A DNA stretch of 64,000 bases from LD21 sp963715785 (lineage in GTDB: Bacteria; Bacteroidota; Bacteroidia; Bacteroidales; VadinHA17), in NCBI GenBank assembly GCA_963715785.1, contig OY970276.1:1860001-1924000 (forward strand). Direction: 5' to 3'. A model generated the notes under the pieces. The model did no database searches. It was not told the DNA's origin and saw only the letters and a list, made by a program, of their open reading frames with translations. Made by a program: the position numbers and the translations under genes. Shown here in pieces: positions 27,962 through 35,666 of the stretch. The first letter of the stretch is position 1. Every line of letters begins with the position of its first letter.

Positions 27962-29065
27962 TTAATCCTCCTCGTTTGAATTATCATTATTAAAGATCAC
28001 ATCCCACACAAATCCCCAGAATGATCTGTATGAATAAGAATAAGAATCAGAATGATGCTTTTTCTTATAAATGTGGTAATTATCAGCTGTCATTATACCA
28101 ATAGGTCCTTCATAAATGCCGCCCAGTCCCTGTCCGTCATATACTCTTACTGCGATTGTGTTGGATCCATTCCTGTTTAAAAGGGTCTCCGGAATCTTAT
28201 AGGTTCTCCGTGTATTGTATTCCCATCCTGAATTGTAATAAGACTTTTTTCTCAGATCATAGACGTTTCCGATAAGTTCTCCGTTAAGATAGACATCATC
28301 GATATCATCTATTTTTCCAAGCGATAAATATAGTTCGCCCTTATTAAAATCCTTTGGTAACGTGAACTTGAGGCGGTACCAGGCGTATCCATCATATTCA
28401 TCATATCCCTGGCTTTCCCAGGTAGCAGGTACATTTAATGATTTCCAGGCTTCATCATTGTATTCAGGAGATTTCCAGTTTTTATTATCGCCGGTCTGAA
28501 ATTTCCAGCTGCCATTAAGGTTTAAGCTGAGCAATTCATTATCCTCATCGTAATAAATACCGGTTGGTCCGTCTGTAATGCCTCCGGCGTCATAAGTATC
28601 ATACACTTTTACCGAAATAACATTATCACTGCCTTCTTTCAGACAGTCAGCTGGTATGACATATTTTCTCTCTCTGTCATAAGCAGTTACAAAATGGGGG
28701 GGGAAGGTCCCGTTTCTGCCGATCTCTTTTCCATTAAGGTAAACAACATCAGCATCGTCAATGCGTCCCATCATTAAATAGATTGTGGTATTTGCAGGAA
28801 GGCTGTTCACTTTAAACGTTTTGCGGTACCAGGCATAACCATTATAATCATTATAGCCCTGATCCTCCCATTTCCCGGGTACGGAAATCTGATCCCATCC
28901 TGAATCATCGAATGCAGGATCAGCCCATTTGCTGTCGTCTCCTATAGTGAATTTCCAGTCTCCTGAAAGAGATACAATTTTTCGTAAATCCTCAGCCTTA
29001 ACAGAAATGCTAAGTATACTTAAGATCAGGAAAAAAGCGAAGAACATGTAATGTTTTGTTTTCAT
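27962..29065 (-). CDS. Secreted protein of two tandem GH2-type sugar-binding jelly-roll domains, with C-terminal tail
   Basis: The frame opens at 29140, but ATG 29065 (MKTKHYMFFAFFL...) begins a proper signal peptide, giving 367 aa. Two jelly-roll domains show the same landmarks as the downstream gene (GDWKFTIGDD, FDDSGWDQISVPGKWEDQG, GRIDDADVVYLNG, then GKIDDIDDVYLNGELIG). The C-terminus adds an acidic, Ser/Tyr-rich tail. It is probably a paralogue made by tandem duplication with the 26904 gene. It is the first gene of the pair, preceded by TTGTCAT repeats. No catalytic residues can be assigned. Confidence 0.82.
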   Translation of the reverse strand: MKTKHYMFFAFFLILSILSISVKAEDLRKIVSLSGDWKFTIGDDSKWADPAFDDSGWDQISVPGKWEDQGYNDYNGYAWYRKTFKVNSLPANTTIYLMMGRIDDADVVYLNGKEIGRNGTFPPHFVTAYDRERKYVIPADCLKEGSDNVISVKVYDTYDAGGITDGPTGIYYDEDNELLSLNLNGSWKFQTGDNKNWKSPEYNDEAWKSLNVPATWESQGYDEYDGYAWYRLKFTLPKDFNKGELYLSLGKIDDIDDVYLNGELIGNVYDLRKKSYYNSGWEYNTRRTYKIPETLLNRNGSNTIAVRVYDGQGLGGIYEGPIGIMTADNYHIYKKKHHSDSYSYSYRSFWGFVWDVIFNNDNSNEED

Positions 29066-29164
29066 AGTCTGAGGTTTCAATTGTGTTAGTCGAAGAGTTT
29101 TGTATATAACGTTTATGACGTTTCTTAATTTGTTATACAAAGTTGCACCACAGAAAATGAATCA

Positions 29165-29202
29165 TTGTCATCATCATGTAAAGAGTTGTCATCAATTGTC
29201 AT
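29165..29202. promoter_or_regulatory. Three helically phased TTGTCAT repeats
   Basis: TTGTCAT starts at 29165, 29186 and 29196, spacings of 21 and 10 nt, or whole helical turns. It resembles the direct repeats bound by OmpR/PhoB-type regulators. It lies about 100-140 nt upstream of the first jelly-roll gene, and the locus encodes an OmpR-type regulator (24539). The assignment is inference. Confidence 0.45.
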
Positions 29203-29262
29203 GGGATTGTAAAATGATATTTGAAGCTTTGGGGATGAAAGAGATTCTGCATATTAAAGTTT

Positions 29263-29460
29263 GGAGCTGTTGAAATAGTCCTTTTTAACCGCAAAGCACG
29301 CCAAGTAGGCGCAGATCCCGATAGCAATCGGGACGCAAAGTCAATGCATTATAGATCAACTCTTTGCGTTTTTTGTGTATCCCGAGTACTCGGGATTGCG
29401 ACCTCACCCTGAGTTTGCCGAAGGGTTTGGTTAATGGACTTCGACTTTTTCAACAGCCCC
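29263..29460 (+). repeat. Dispersed repeat R1, copy 2
   Basis: About 198 bp, nearly identical to copy 1 apart from two extra small hairpins: ATCCCGATAGCAATCGGGA replaces a few bases in the left half, and ACCCTGAGTTTGCCGAAGGGT does so in the right half. The ends match the R1 inverted ends with one change (GAAATAGTC). It lies between the jelly-roll genes and the trp promoter. Confidence 0.85.
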
Positions 29461-29509
29461 ACGGGGGATGAGGTAAAATGACAGTTTTTTTCAATATAAA
29501 TCCTCAAAA

Positions 29510-29540
29510 TTTGTTTTTTACAAAACATATTATACATTTG
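29510..29540 (+). promoter_or_regulatory. Promoter of the trp operon
   Basis: TTTG (29510-29513), a 19-nt spacer and TACATTTG (29533-29540), a full Bacteroidota -33/-7 match. Transcription should begin near 29547, about 15 nt before the leader peptide. Confidence 0.75.
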
Positions 29541-29561
29541 CAACTGGACGAAACATAAAAA

Positions 29562-29621
29562 ATGAAAACTATTTATACATATTGGCGCTGGTGGTTAAGC
29601 ATAATTCGCATTTTGACGTGA
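29562..29621 (+). CDS. trpL: trp operon leader peptide (19 aa, WRWW)
   Basis: ATG 29562 to TGA 29621 encodes MKTIYTYWRWWLSIIRILT. Three Trp codons in four positions in a tiny frame between the trp promoter and an intrinsic terminator mark a classic attenuator leader peptide. The Trp codons lie in one arm of a hairpin (29587-29596 pairing with 29622-29631). A ribosome stalled for lack of charged tRNA-Trp would melt that hairpin. The frame is too short for standard gene callers. Confidence 0.85.
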   Translation: MKTIYTYWRWWLSIIRILT

Positions 29622-29695
29622 AACCAACAGCTATTTGTATATAATATAAAAGATATTAATCAACGGGCCTGTCGTAATCACGACAGGCCTTTTTT
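29587..29695 (+). terminator. trp attenuator (1:2 hairpin plus intrinsic terminator)
   Basis: Hairpin 1:2 pairs GCTGGTGGTT (29587-29596, the Trp codons) with AACCAACAGC (29622-29631), with one mismatch. The terminator is a perfect 10-bp stem, GGCCTGTCGT (29666-29675) with ACGACAGGCC (29680-29689), followed by TTTTTT. The trpE ATG is 43 nt beyond. An antiterminator 2:3 pairing is less clear. CAACAG (29625-29630) could pair with CTGTCG (29669-29674) with one mismatch. Confidence 0.82.
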
Positions 29696-29737
29696 ATTTC
29701 ACAGGTTTTAAAAAATTCAGGAAACAAGAATATCGAA

Positions 29738-31165
29738 ATGAATAAATCAAAGATTGGAGCAGCATTTAAAATTGTAACGGCAACAAGAAAGCTGCTCGCT
29801 GATACAATTACTCCCGTGAGCATATATTTGAGGATAAGAGATATATATCCGAATTCACTGTTGCTGGAAAGTTCTGATTATCATGGCAATGAAAACAGCT
29901 ATTCTTTCATCTGCATGAATCCTGTTGCGGGCTTCATTGTGGATGCGGGAATTATAACTGAAACTTATCCCGACAAATCCAATGTCATAACTGAAATAAA
30001 AGATAAACAGACCTTTAATGATAGGTTCTCAGTGTTCACCGGTTCATTCGTTCAATCTGATTCGCAGACAGATATCCCGGTGAATGGATTATTTGGATAC
30101 CTGTCGTATGATTGTGCAGAGTATTTCGAAAAACTGGAATTTCGGCACGAGGCGGGATGTTCGTATAAAATTCCTGAAGCCAGGTATCATCTCTATAAAT
30201 ACATTATAGCAATCAATCACTATCAGAATACATTGCAGATAATTGAGAATCAGATTAACGGGGATCAAGGTGGATTAGAGCAGATTGAGACGTTGCTCAA
30301 CAGCAGGAATATGGCGATCTACTCCTTTAAAACAGCGGGTGAGGAAGGCAGGAATATCTCGGATGAAGAATACAGGGAGGTTGTTAGCAGGGGCAGGGAA
30401 CATTGTTATCTTGGAAATGTTTTCCAGGTGGTATTGTCAAGGCAGTTTTCCAGGAAATTTCTCGGCGATGAATTTAATGTTTACAGGGCCCTGCGGTCAA
30501 TTAATCCTTCTCCCTATCTGTTCTATTTTGATTACGGAAACTATAAGATCTTCGGATCTTCTCCGGAGGCCCACCTCAAGATTAATAAGGGCAAAGCCTA
30601 TATAAATCCTATTGCCGGGACCTTCCGGCGCACAGGTGACGACGAGAATGATAAGCTTCTGGCGCATAAATTAACGGATGACAGGAAAGAAAATGCCGAG
30701 CACGTTATGCTGGTTGACCTGGCACGCAATGATCTGAGCAGGCATGCAGGAAATATCAAAGTTGAAAGCTTCCGTGAGGTGCAGTTTTATTCCCATGTTA
30801 TTCATCTTGTTTCATCTGTCTCAGGAGAGCTTAAAAAAGGTACATCAACGGCTGATATGATGTCGTCGACTTTCCCCGCCGGTACTCTTACCGGAGCCCC
30901 TAAGTACATGGCAATGAAGATTATAAATGAATGTGAGAACCAGTCAAGAGGCTTTTATGGAGGAGCTATTGGCTTTATGGACTTCAGGGGCCAGTTCAAC
31001 CATGCAATTATGATCAGGACCTTCCTTAGTAAGGATAATACGCTTTATTACCAGGCCGGAGCAGGGATCGTTGCAGACTCCGACGATGAAAAAGAATTAC
31101 AGGAGGTAAATAACAAGCTCGGAGCGCTAAGAAAAGCTATTGAGCTGGCAATTGATATTAAATAA
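29738..31165 (+). CDS. trpE: Anthranilate synthase component I
   Basis: A 475-aa chorismate-binding enzyme that makes anthranilate from chorismate with TrpG-supplied ammonia. LLESSDYHG near residue 47 is the tryptophan feedback-binding motif. The catalytic core includes RQFSRKF, PSPYLFYFD, GSSPEAHLK, NPIAGTFRRT, ENAEHVMLVDLARNDL, THIVSS-like SHVIHLVSS and FPAGTLTGAPK. It is the first structural gene of the trp operon, directly after the attenuator, and ends 10 nt before trpG. Trp thus appears to control it both by enzyme feedback and by attenuation. Confidence 0.97.
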   Translation: MNKSKIGAAFKIVTATRKLLADTITPVSIYLRIRDIYPNSLLLESSDYHGNENSYSFICMNPVAGFIVDAGIITETYPDKSNVITEIKDKQTFNDRFSVFTGSFVQSDSQTDIPVNGLFGYLSYDCAEYFEKLEFRHEAGCSYKIPEARYHLYKYIIAINHYQNTLQIIENQINGDQGGLEQIETLLNSRNMAIYSFKTAGEEGRNISDEEYREVVSRGREHCYLGNVFQVVLSRQFSRKFLGDEFNVYRALRSINPSPYLFYFDYGNYKIFGSSPEAHLKINKGKAYINPIAGTFRRTGDDENDKLLAHKLTDDRKENAEHVMLVDLARNDLSRHAGNIKVESFREVQFYSHVIHLVSSVSGELKKGTSTADMMSSTFPAGTLTGAPKYMAMKIINECENQSRGFYGGAIGFMDFRGQFNHAIMIRTFLSKDNTLYYQAGAGIVADSDDEKELQEVNNKLGALRKAIELAIDIK

Positions 31166-31175
31166 TATATGAAAT

Positions 31176-31748
31176 ATGAAAAAGATATTGATTATTGACA
31201 ATTATGATTCCTTCACCTATAACCTGGTACATTATATTGAGAAGCTTACCGGGATCTGCCCATCGGTTTCCCGCAATGATGAGATCTCTCTTGAAGAAGT
31301 ACAGAAGTTTGATAAAATCCTTATCTCGCCAGGTCCGGGAGTTCCTTCCAGTGCAGGGATTTGTATTGAGCTTATAAAACGCTATGCACCAACAAAGAGC
31401 ATACTGGGAATCTGTCTGGGTCACCAGGCAATAGGAGAGGCTTTCGGCGGGCGGCTGCTAAACCTGAGCTCTGTTTTTCACGGAGTTGCAACTCCGGTAA
31501 GGATAACTGACAATTCAGAAACTCTTTTTGCTAACATACCAGCCTCAATTATCGGGGGAAGGTATCACTCCTGGGTTGTCTCTGCCGAAGGGTTGCCGGA
31601 TTGTCTCAACATAACCTGTGAGGATGACAGTGGAATGATCATGGGAATAAGTCATAAGGCCTATGATGTGAAGGGTCTGCAGTTTCATCCTGAATCAGTT
31701 CTTACTGAACATGGGATGGATATTATGGCAAACTGGCTCGGCAGCTGA
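31176..31748 (+). CDS. trpG: Anthranilate synthase component II (glutamine amidotransferase)
   Basis: A 190-aa class I glutamine amidotransferase. It has the oxyanion motif SPGPGVPSSAG, nucleophile Cys in GICLGHQAIGEAFGG, and the His-Glu pair in LQFHPESVLTEHG. IDNYDSFTYNLVHY at the N-terminus is typical of TrpG/PabA. It supplies ammonia to TrpE. It is encoded between trpE and trpD. Confidence 0.96.
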   Translation: MKKILIIDNYDSFTYNLVHYIEKLTGICPSVSRNDEISLEEVQKFDKILISPGPGVPSSAGICIELIKRYAPTKSILGICLGHQAIGEAFGGRLLNLSSVFHGVATPVRITDNSETLFANIPASIIGGRYHSWVVSAEGLPDCLNITCEDDSGMIMGISHKAYDVKGLQFHPESVLTEHGMDIMANWLGS

Positions 31749-31805
31749 TTATTGATCAGAAGCTGAGGGTTCTTGAATAATAATGTACGGAGTCAAATAT
31801 TTATA

Positions 31806-32801
31806 ATGATGCGTGAAATACTTAATCTTCTTTTCGAGTACAAAACACTGAACCGCCAGGAAGCGGAAAAGGTGCTTACCAATATTGCAACCGGAATTTA
31901 TTCAGAGTCTGAAATTGCTGCATTTCTTACTGTATTCCTTATGAGGAGCATCACGGTTGATGAACTCAGCGGGTTCCGGGATGCTCTTCTGAATCTTTGC
32001 GTCAGGGTTGATCTGGCGGAGTTTGATCCCATGGATGTATGTGGCACAGGAGGCGATGGAAAAGATACTTTCAATATTTCAACCCTGACCACATTCGTAC
32101 TGGCCGGAGCAGGCGTCAAAATTGCCAAGCACGGAAATTATGGTGTGAGTTCAACCTGTGGTTCTTCCAATATAATGGAACACTACGGCTACAGATTTTC
32201 AACAGACAAAGAAAAATTGAGGCGAGAGATCGATAAATCCGGTGTCTGTTTTCTGCATGCCCCGCTTTTCAATCCTGCAATGAAAAATGTGGTACCTGTG
32301 CGTAAAGCGCTAAAAATCAAAACCTTTTTTAATATGCTTGGCCCCATGGTTAATCCTTCATTTCCATCAAAACAGATGGTAGGTGTCTACAGTCTTGAAC
32401 TGGCCAGGTTATATAATTATCTTTTTCAGCAATCTGCAATCAATTATATGATCATTTTCACTCTCGACGGATATGATGAAATTTCCCTTACTTCTGATTT
32501 CAAATATATTATGAATGGCGTGGAACGAATCGACTCGCCTGAAGGTATGGGCTACAAAAGGGCCCTTCAAACAGAATTGCATGGAGGGAAGAGCGTAGCT
32601 GAGGCAGCTGAAATTTTTATTAAGATACTGAAAGGCGAAGGAACCGCAACACAGGTTGATGTTGTCACAGTTAATGCCCAGATGGCCCTGAAATGCTATT
32701 TCCCTTCAAAATCCCATGAGGAATGCCGTGAAATAGCAACTGACTCGTTGTTTAGCATGAGAGCCCATAGATCATTCTTAAAACTTCTTGAGCTTCAATA
32801 A
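31806..32801 (+). CDS. trpD: Anthranilate phosphoribosyltransferase
   Basis: The frame opens at TTG 31773, but ATG 31806 (or 31809) fits the family N-terminus (MREILNLLFEYKTLNRQEA), giving about 331 aa. The phosphoribosyl-pyrophosphate binding motif is DVCGTGGDGKDTFNIST. HGNYGVSSTCGSSNIMEHYG and the GPMVNPS segment follow as in TrpD. It transfers phosphoribose to anthranilate. The stop overlaps the trpC start by one base (TAATG), implying translational coupling. Confidence 0.95.
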   Translation: MMREILNLLFEYKTLNRQEAEKVLTNIATGIYSESEIAAFLTVFLMRSITVDELSGFRDALLNLCVRVDLAEFDPMDVCGTGGDGKDTFNISTLTTFVLAGAGVKIAKHGNYGVSSTCGSSNIMEHYGYRFSTDKEKLRREIDKSGVCFLHAPLFNPAMKNVVPVRKALKIKTFFNMLGPMVNPSFPSKQMVGVYSLELARLYNYLFQQSAINYMIIFTLDGYDEISLTSDFKYIMNGVERIDSPEGMGYKRALQTELHGGKSVAEAAEIFIKILKGEGTATQVDVVTVNAQMALKCYFPSKSHEECREIATDSLFSMRAHRSFLKLLELQ

Positions 32802-33583
32802 TGAATATACTCGGTAAAATAGTTGAACAAAAGAAGAAAGAGGTAGCACTTTTTAGAGCTGAAACCTCCATGAGAGCGTTGGAAGACAGCAGATTCTTCG
32901 GTCGTGAATGCATTTCTCTTTCTGATTCTTTGTTAACGACGGGAAGAACAGGAATAATTGCAGAGTTCAAGAGGCAATCCCCTTCACTGGGAATAATTAA
33001 TTCATCTTCCGGGGTTGAGGAAGTTACTTCAGGGTATTTCTCTGAGGGTGCATCAGGAGTATCGGTACTTACTGATTTTCAGCATTTCGGAGGTTCTGAT
33101 GCCGATATAATTTCAATACGGAGAAACAGTCTTTTTCCAATCCTCAGAAAAGATTTTATAATTAATGAATACCAGGTGGTTGAATCAAAATCCATCGGCG
33201 CTGATGTAATTCTTCTCATTGCTGCTATTCTCAGCAAAAAGGAAATTCTTTGTCTATCCAGGCTGGCCAGGTCACTGGGGCTGGAAGTTCTTCTCGAAAT
33301 TCATGAATATGAGGAGCTTGATGATCTGAACTGCTATACTAATATTGTTGGGGTTAATAACCGCAATCTGAAAACTTTCGAAGTCAATACTCATAAGTCG
33401 GAGGAACTTGCTGCAAAAATTCCTGCAGGATTTCTGAAAATATCTGAAAGCGGGATTTCTTCGGCGCAAACAGTTAAAAGACTGAGATTATGCGGGTATA
33501 ATGGCTTTCTTGTAGGTGGGAAGTTTATGTCTGCACCTGATCCGGTGAAAGCTTTTTCCGATTTTGTTAAAGAAATAAGTTGA
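32801..33583 (+). CDS. trpC: Indole-3-glycerol phosphate synthase
   Basis: A 260-aa TIM barrel. It has the motifs IAEFKRQSPS (catalytic Lys), SVLTDFQHFGGS, LRKDFIINEYQV, GADVILLIAAIL, LEVLLEIHEYEEL, GVNNRNLKTFEV and ISESGISS. It converts CdRP to indole-3-glycerol phosphate. It is separate from trpF here, not fused as in enterobacteria. It begins on the last base of the trpD stop codon. Confidence 0.96.
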   Translation: MNILGKIVEQKKKEVALFRAETSMRALEDSRFFGRECISLSDSLLTTGRTGIIAEFKRQSPSLGIINSSSGVEEVTSGYFSEGASGVSVLTDFQHFGGSDADIISIRRNSLFPILRKDFIINEYQVVESKSIGADVILLIAAILSKKEILCLSRLARSLGLEVLLEIHEYEELDDLNCYTNIVGVNNRNLKTFEVNTHKSEELAAKIPAGFLKISESGISSAQTVKRLRLCGYNGFLVGGKFMSAPDPVKAFSDFVKEIS

Positions 33584-33587
33584 AAAT

Positions 33588-34226
33588 ATGATCAAAATTA
33601 AGGTGTGTGGATTATTAAACACCTCAAATGCGGGAAGGTTAATGACAGAAGTGACGCCTGATTACATGGGTTTTATATTTTATCCCCAATCGCCTCGATA
33701 TGTAGGGGAGGAGCCTGATCCGGGGCTTTTCCGGAAGGAGTCTGCAGCAATAAAGACAACAGGGGTGTTTGTGAATGAAAGCAATAAGAAGATTCTGGAC
33801 ATCTCAGTCAGTACTTGTCTCGATAGTATCCAGCTGCATGGCAATGAATCAGCTGAGACCTGTTCACTTCTTGGTTCATCGGGATTGATAATAATTAAGG
33901 CCTTCAGCGTTGGTCCGGGTTTTGATTTTGAAAGCCTTAAGAGATACATGCATGTTTGTGATTATTTCCTTTTTGATACCAGGAGTGATAAGCCGGGAGG
34001 CAGTAGTAAAAAATTCGACTGGGAAATACTTGAAGAATATAAAATTGACAAGCCTTATTTTCTGAGTGGCGGTATTGGTCCCAATGATGCTGATGCATTA
34101 ATGCCTCTTATAAACCGGGGGCTATATGCTGTTGATATTAACAGCAGGTTTGAAATTTCCAGCGGCATTAAAGACGTAAATAAGATTAAGACTTTTGTTA
34201 AAACAATAAAAAATGTACAGATATGA
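33588..34226 (+). CDS. trpF: Phosphoribosylanthranilate isomerase
   Basis: A 212-aa TIM barrel. Near the N-terminus KVCGLL carries the catalytic Cys. DYMGFIFYPQSPRYV, GVFVNES, IQLHGNESAETC, YFLFDTRSDKPGGSSKKFDW (catalytic Asp in FDTR) and FLSGGIGPNDA follow. The usual KICGIT reads KVCGLL here. It starts 4 nt after trpC and its stop overlaps the trpB start (ATGA). Confidence 0.95.
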   Translation: MIKIKVCGLLNTSNAGRLMTEVTPDYMGFIFYPQSPRYVGEEPDPGLFRKESAAIKTTGVFVNESNKKILDISVSTCLDSIQLHGNESAETCSLLGSSGLIIIKAFSVGPGFDFESLKRYMHVCDYFLFDTRSDKPGGSSKKFDWEILEEYKIDKPYFLSGGIGPNDADALMPLINRGLYAVDINSRFEISSGIKDVNKIKTFVKTIKNVQI

Positions 34227-35437
34227 ACTATAATCCTGACAAAAGGGGTTTTTATGGGGAATTTGGCGGTGCTTATATTCCTGAAATGATGTATCCGAAT
34301 ATTAAGGAACTTGAAGAAAATTATATGAAGATCCTTAATGACAAGAAATATCAAAGTGAATTTCTCTCATTGTTAAAGCATTATGTTGGAAGACCTTCTC
34401 CCTTATATTTTGCTTCACGTTTATCTTCTTATTATAATACCAGGATTTTCCTGAAAAGGGAAGACCTGAATCATACCGGAGCGCATAAAATTAATAATAC
34501 TGTAGGGCAGATCCTTATTGCAAAGCGTCTGGGCAAATCGAGGATAATTGCCGAAACCGGTGCTGGTCAGCATGGAGTAGCAACGGCGACAGTTTGTGCT
34601 CTTACAGGAATGAAATGTGTTGTTTATATGGGAAAGACAGATATTGAACGACAATCTCCGAATGTTTTGAGGATGAAAATGCTGGGCGCCGATGTCGTTC
34701 CTGTTACCAGTGGCAACATGACACTTAAAGATGCGACAAATGAGGCAATCCGGGATTGGATAAGTAACCCTGCTGATACATATTATATAATTGGTTCGGT
34801 TGTCGGACCGCACCCTTATCCTGATCTTGTTGCCAGGCTGCAGGCCGTTATAAGCGAGGAACTGATGTACCAGGTGAAGGAAATTTCAGGCAAAGAATAC
34901 CCTGATTATGTCATAGCGTGTGTTGGCGGTGGCAGTAATGCTATTGGCTCATTTTATCATTATCTTAATATTAAAAGTATAAAGCTGATTGCAGTGGAGG
35001 CTTCAGGAAAAGGAATTGAAAGCGGAGAAACGGCAGCTACCATTGCAAAAGGACGGACAGGAATAATACATGGGAGTAAAACCATGCTTATGCAGACAGA
35101 AGATGGTCAGATAACTGAACCTTATTCCATTTCAGCAGGGCTTGATTATCCCGGGATTGGTCCAATTCACTCCTATCTGCATAAAATAAAGAGAGTAATA
35201 TTCGAAAATGCAACTGATGAGGAGGCACTTGAAGCAGCTTTCAGGTTAACACGTCTCGAAGGAATAGTACCTGCTCTCGAATCTGCCCATGCACTTGCAT
35301 GGCTGGGGAAACAGAAGTTCCGTGATGATGATGTGGTGGTGGTAACAATCTCAGGAAGAGGAGATAAAGATATGGATACCTATATAAGGTATATGGACAA
35401 GACGGAAACCCCCTACCGCTTCGCGGGGGGGTGTTGA
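34223..35437 (+). CDS. trpB: Tryptophan synthase beta chain (stop codon lies in a repeat)
   Basis: A 404-aa PLP enzyme that joins indole with serine. It has GGAYIPEMM, LKREDLNHTGAHKINN (PLP Lys in HKINN), ETGAGQHGVATAT, YMGKTDIERQ, the phosphate loop CVGGGSNAIG and a C-terminal VTISGRGDKDM. The last residues (TPYRFAGGC) and the TGA itself lie in a GC hairpin at the left edge of R1 copy 3. The normal C-terminus has therefore probably been replaced by repeat-encoded residues. The catalytic core is complete. An ATGA overlap couples it to trpF. Confidence 0.96.
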   Translation: MNYNPDKRGFYGEFGGAYIPEMMYPNIKELEENYMKILNDKKYQSEFLSLLKHYVGRPSPLYFASRLSSYYNTRIFLKREDLNHTGAHKINNTVGQILIAKRLGKSRIIAETGAGQHGVATATVCALTGMKCVVYMGKTDIERQSPNVLRMKMLGADVVPVTSGNMTLKDATNEAIRDWISNPADTYYIIGSVVGPHPYPDLVARLQAVISEELMYQVKEISGKEYPDYVIACVGGGSNAIGSFYHYLNIKSIKLIAVEASGKGIESGETAATIAKGRTGIIHGSKTMLMQTEDGQITEPYSISAGLDYPGIGPIHSYLHKIKRVIFENATDEEALEAAFRLTRLEGIVPALESAHALAWLGKQKFRDDDVVVVTISGRGDKDMDTYIRYMDKTETPYRFAGGC

Positions 35438-35589
35438 AAAAGTCCTTTTTAACCGCAAAGCACGCAAAGTCGGCGCAAAGTACGCAAAGTCAAAGCATTA
35501 TAATTCAGTTCTTTGCGACCTTTGCTTATCCCGAGTACTCGGGATTGCGACCTTTGCGGTTAATGGATTTCGACTTTTTCAACAGCCCC
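35425..35589 (+). repeat. Dispersed repeat R1, copy 3, between trpB and trpA
   Basis: About 165 bp with the R1 inverted ends (TGTTGAAAAAGTC, GACTTTTTCAACAGCCCC), tandem CGCAAAG-type units and the CCCGAGTACTCGGG palindrome. It lacks the two optional mini-hairpins of copy 2. A C5/G5 hairpin (35409-35431) precedes it, and its first bases contain the trpB stop. A 35-nt linker then leads to R2 at 35625. Confidence 0.85.
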
Positions 35590-35624
35590 AAATTCAGTAT
35601 TATTAATGAATTAATTTAAAAAGA

Positions 35625-35650
35625 AGAATTTACCCCCCTTTAGGGGGGCC
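35625..35650. repeat. R2 palindrome upstream of trpA
   Basis: The core is CCCCCCTTTAGGGGGG with flanking AGAATTTA and CC. The 26 nt are the exact reverse complement of the site disrupted by the IS at 22611. It lies 17 nt before the trpA start codon. Confidence 0.8.
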
Positions 35651-35666
35651 CCTAAAAAACAGAACT

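Noticed and set aside
31773..31805. TTG start for trpD
   Set aside because: It adds 11 residues without family similarity, and ATG 31806 fits the TrpD N-terminus.
35455..35500. CGCAAAG-type tandem units looked at as a possible CRISPR array
   Set aside because: Units are only 9-11 bp, degenerate, without spacers of constant length, and there are no cas genes in the window.
35431..35619. Open frame of 62 codons after trpB
   Set aside because: It lies wholly within R1 copy 3 and its linker, and similar chance frames occur in the other copies.
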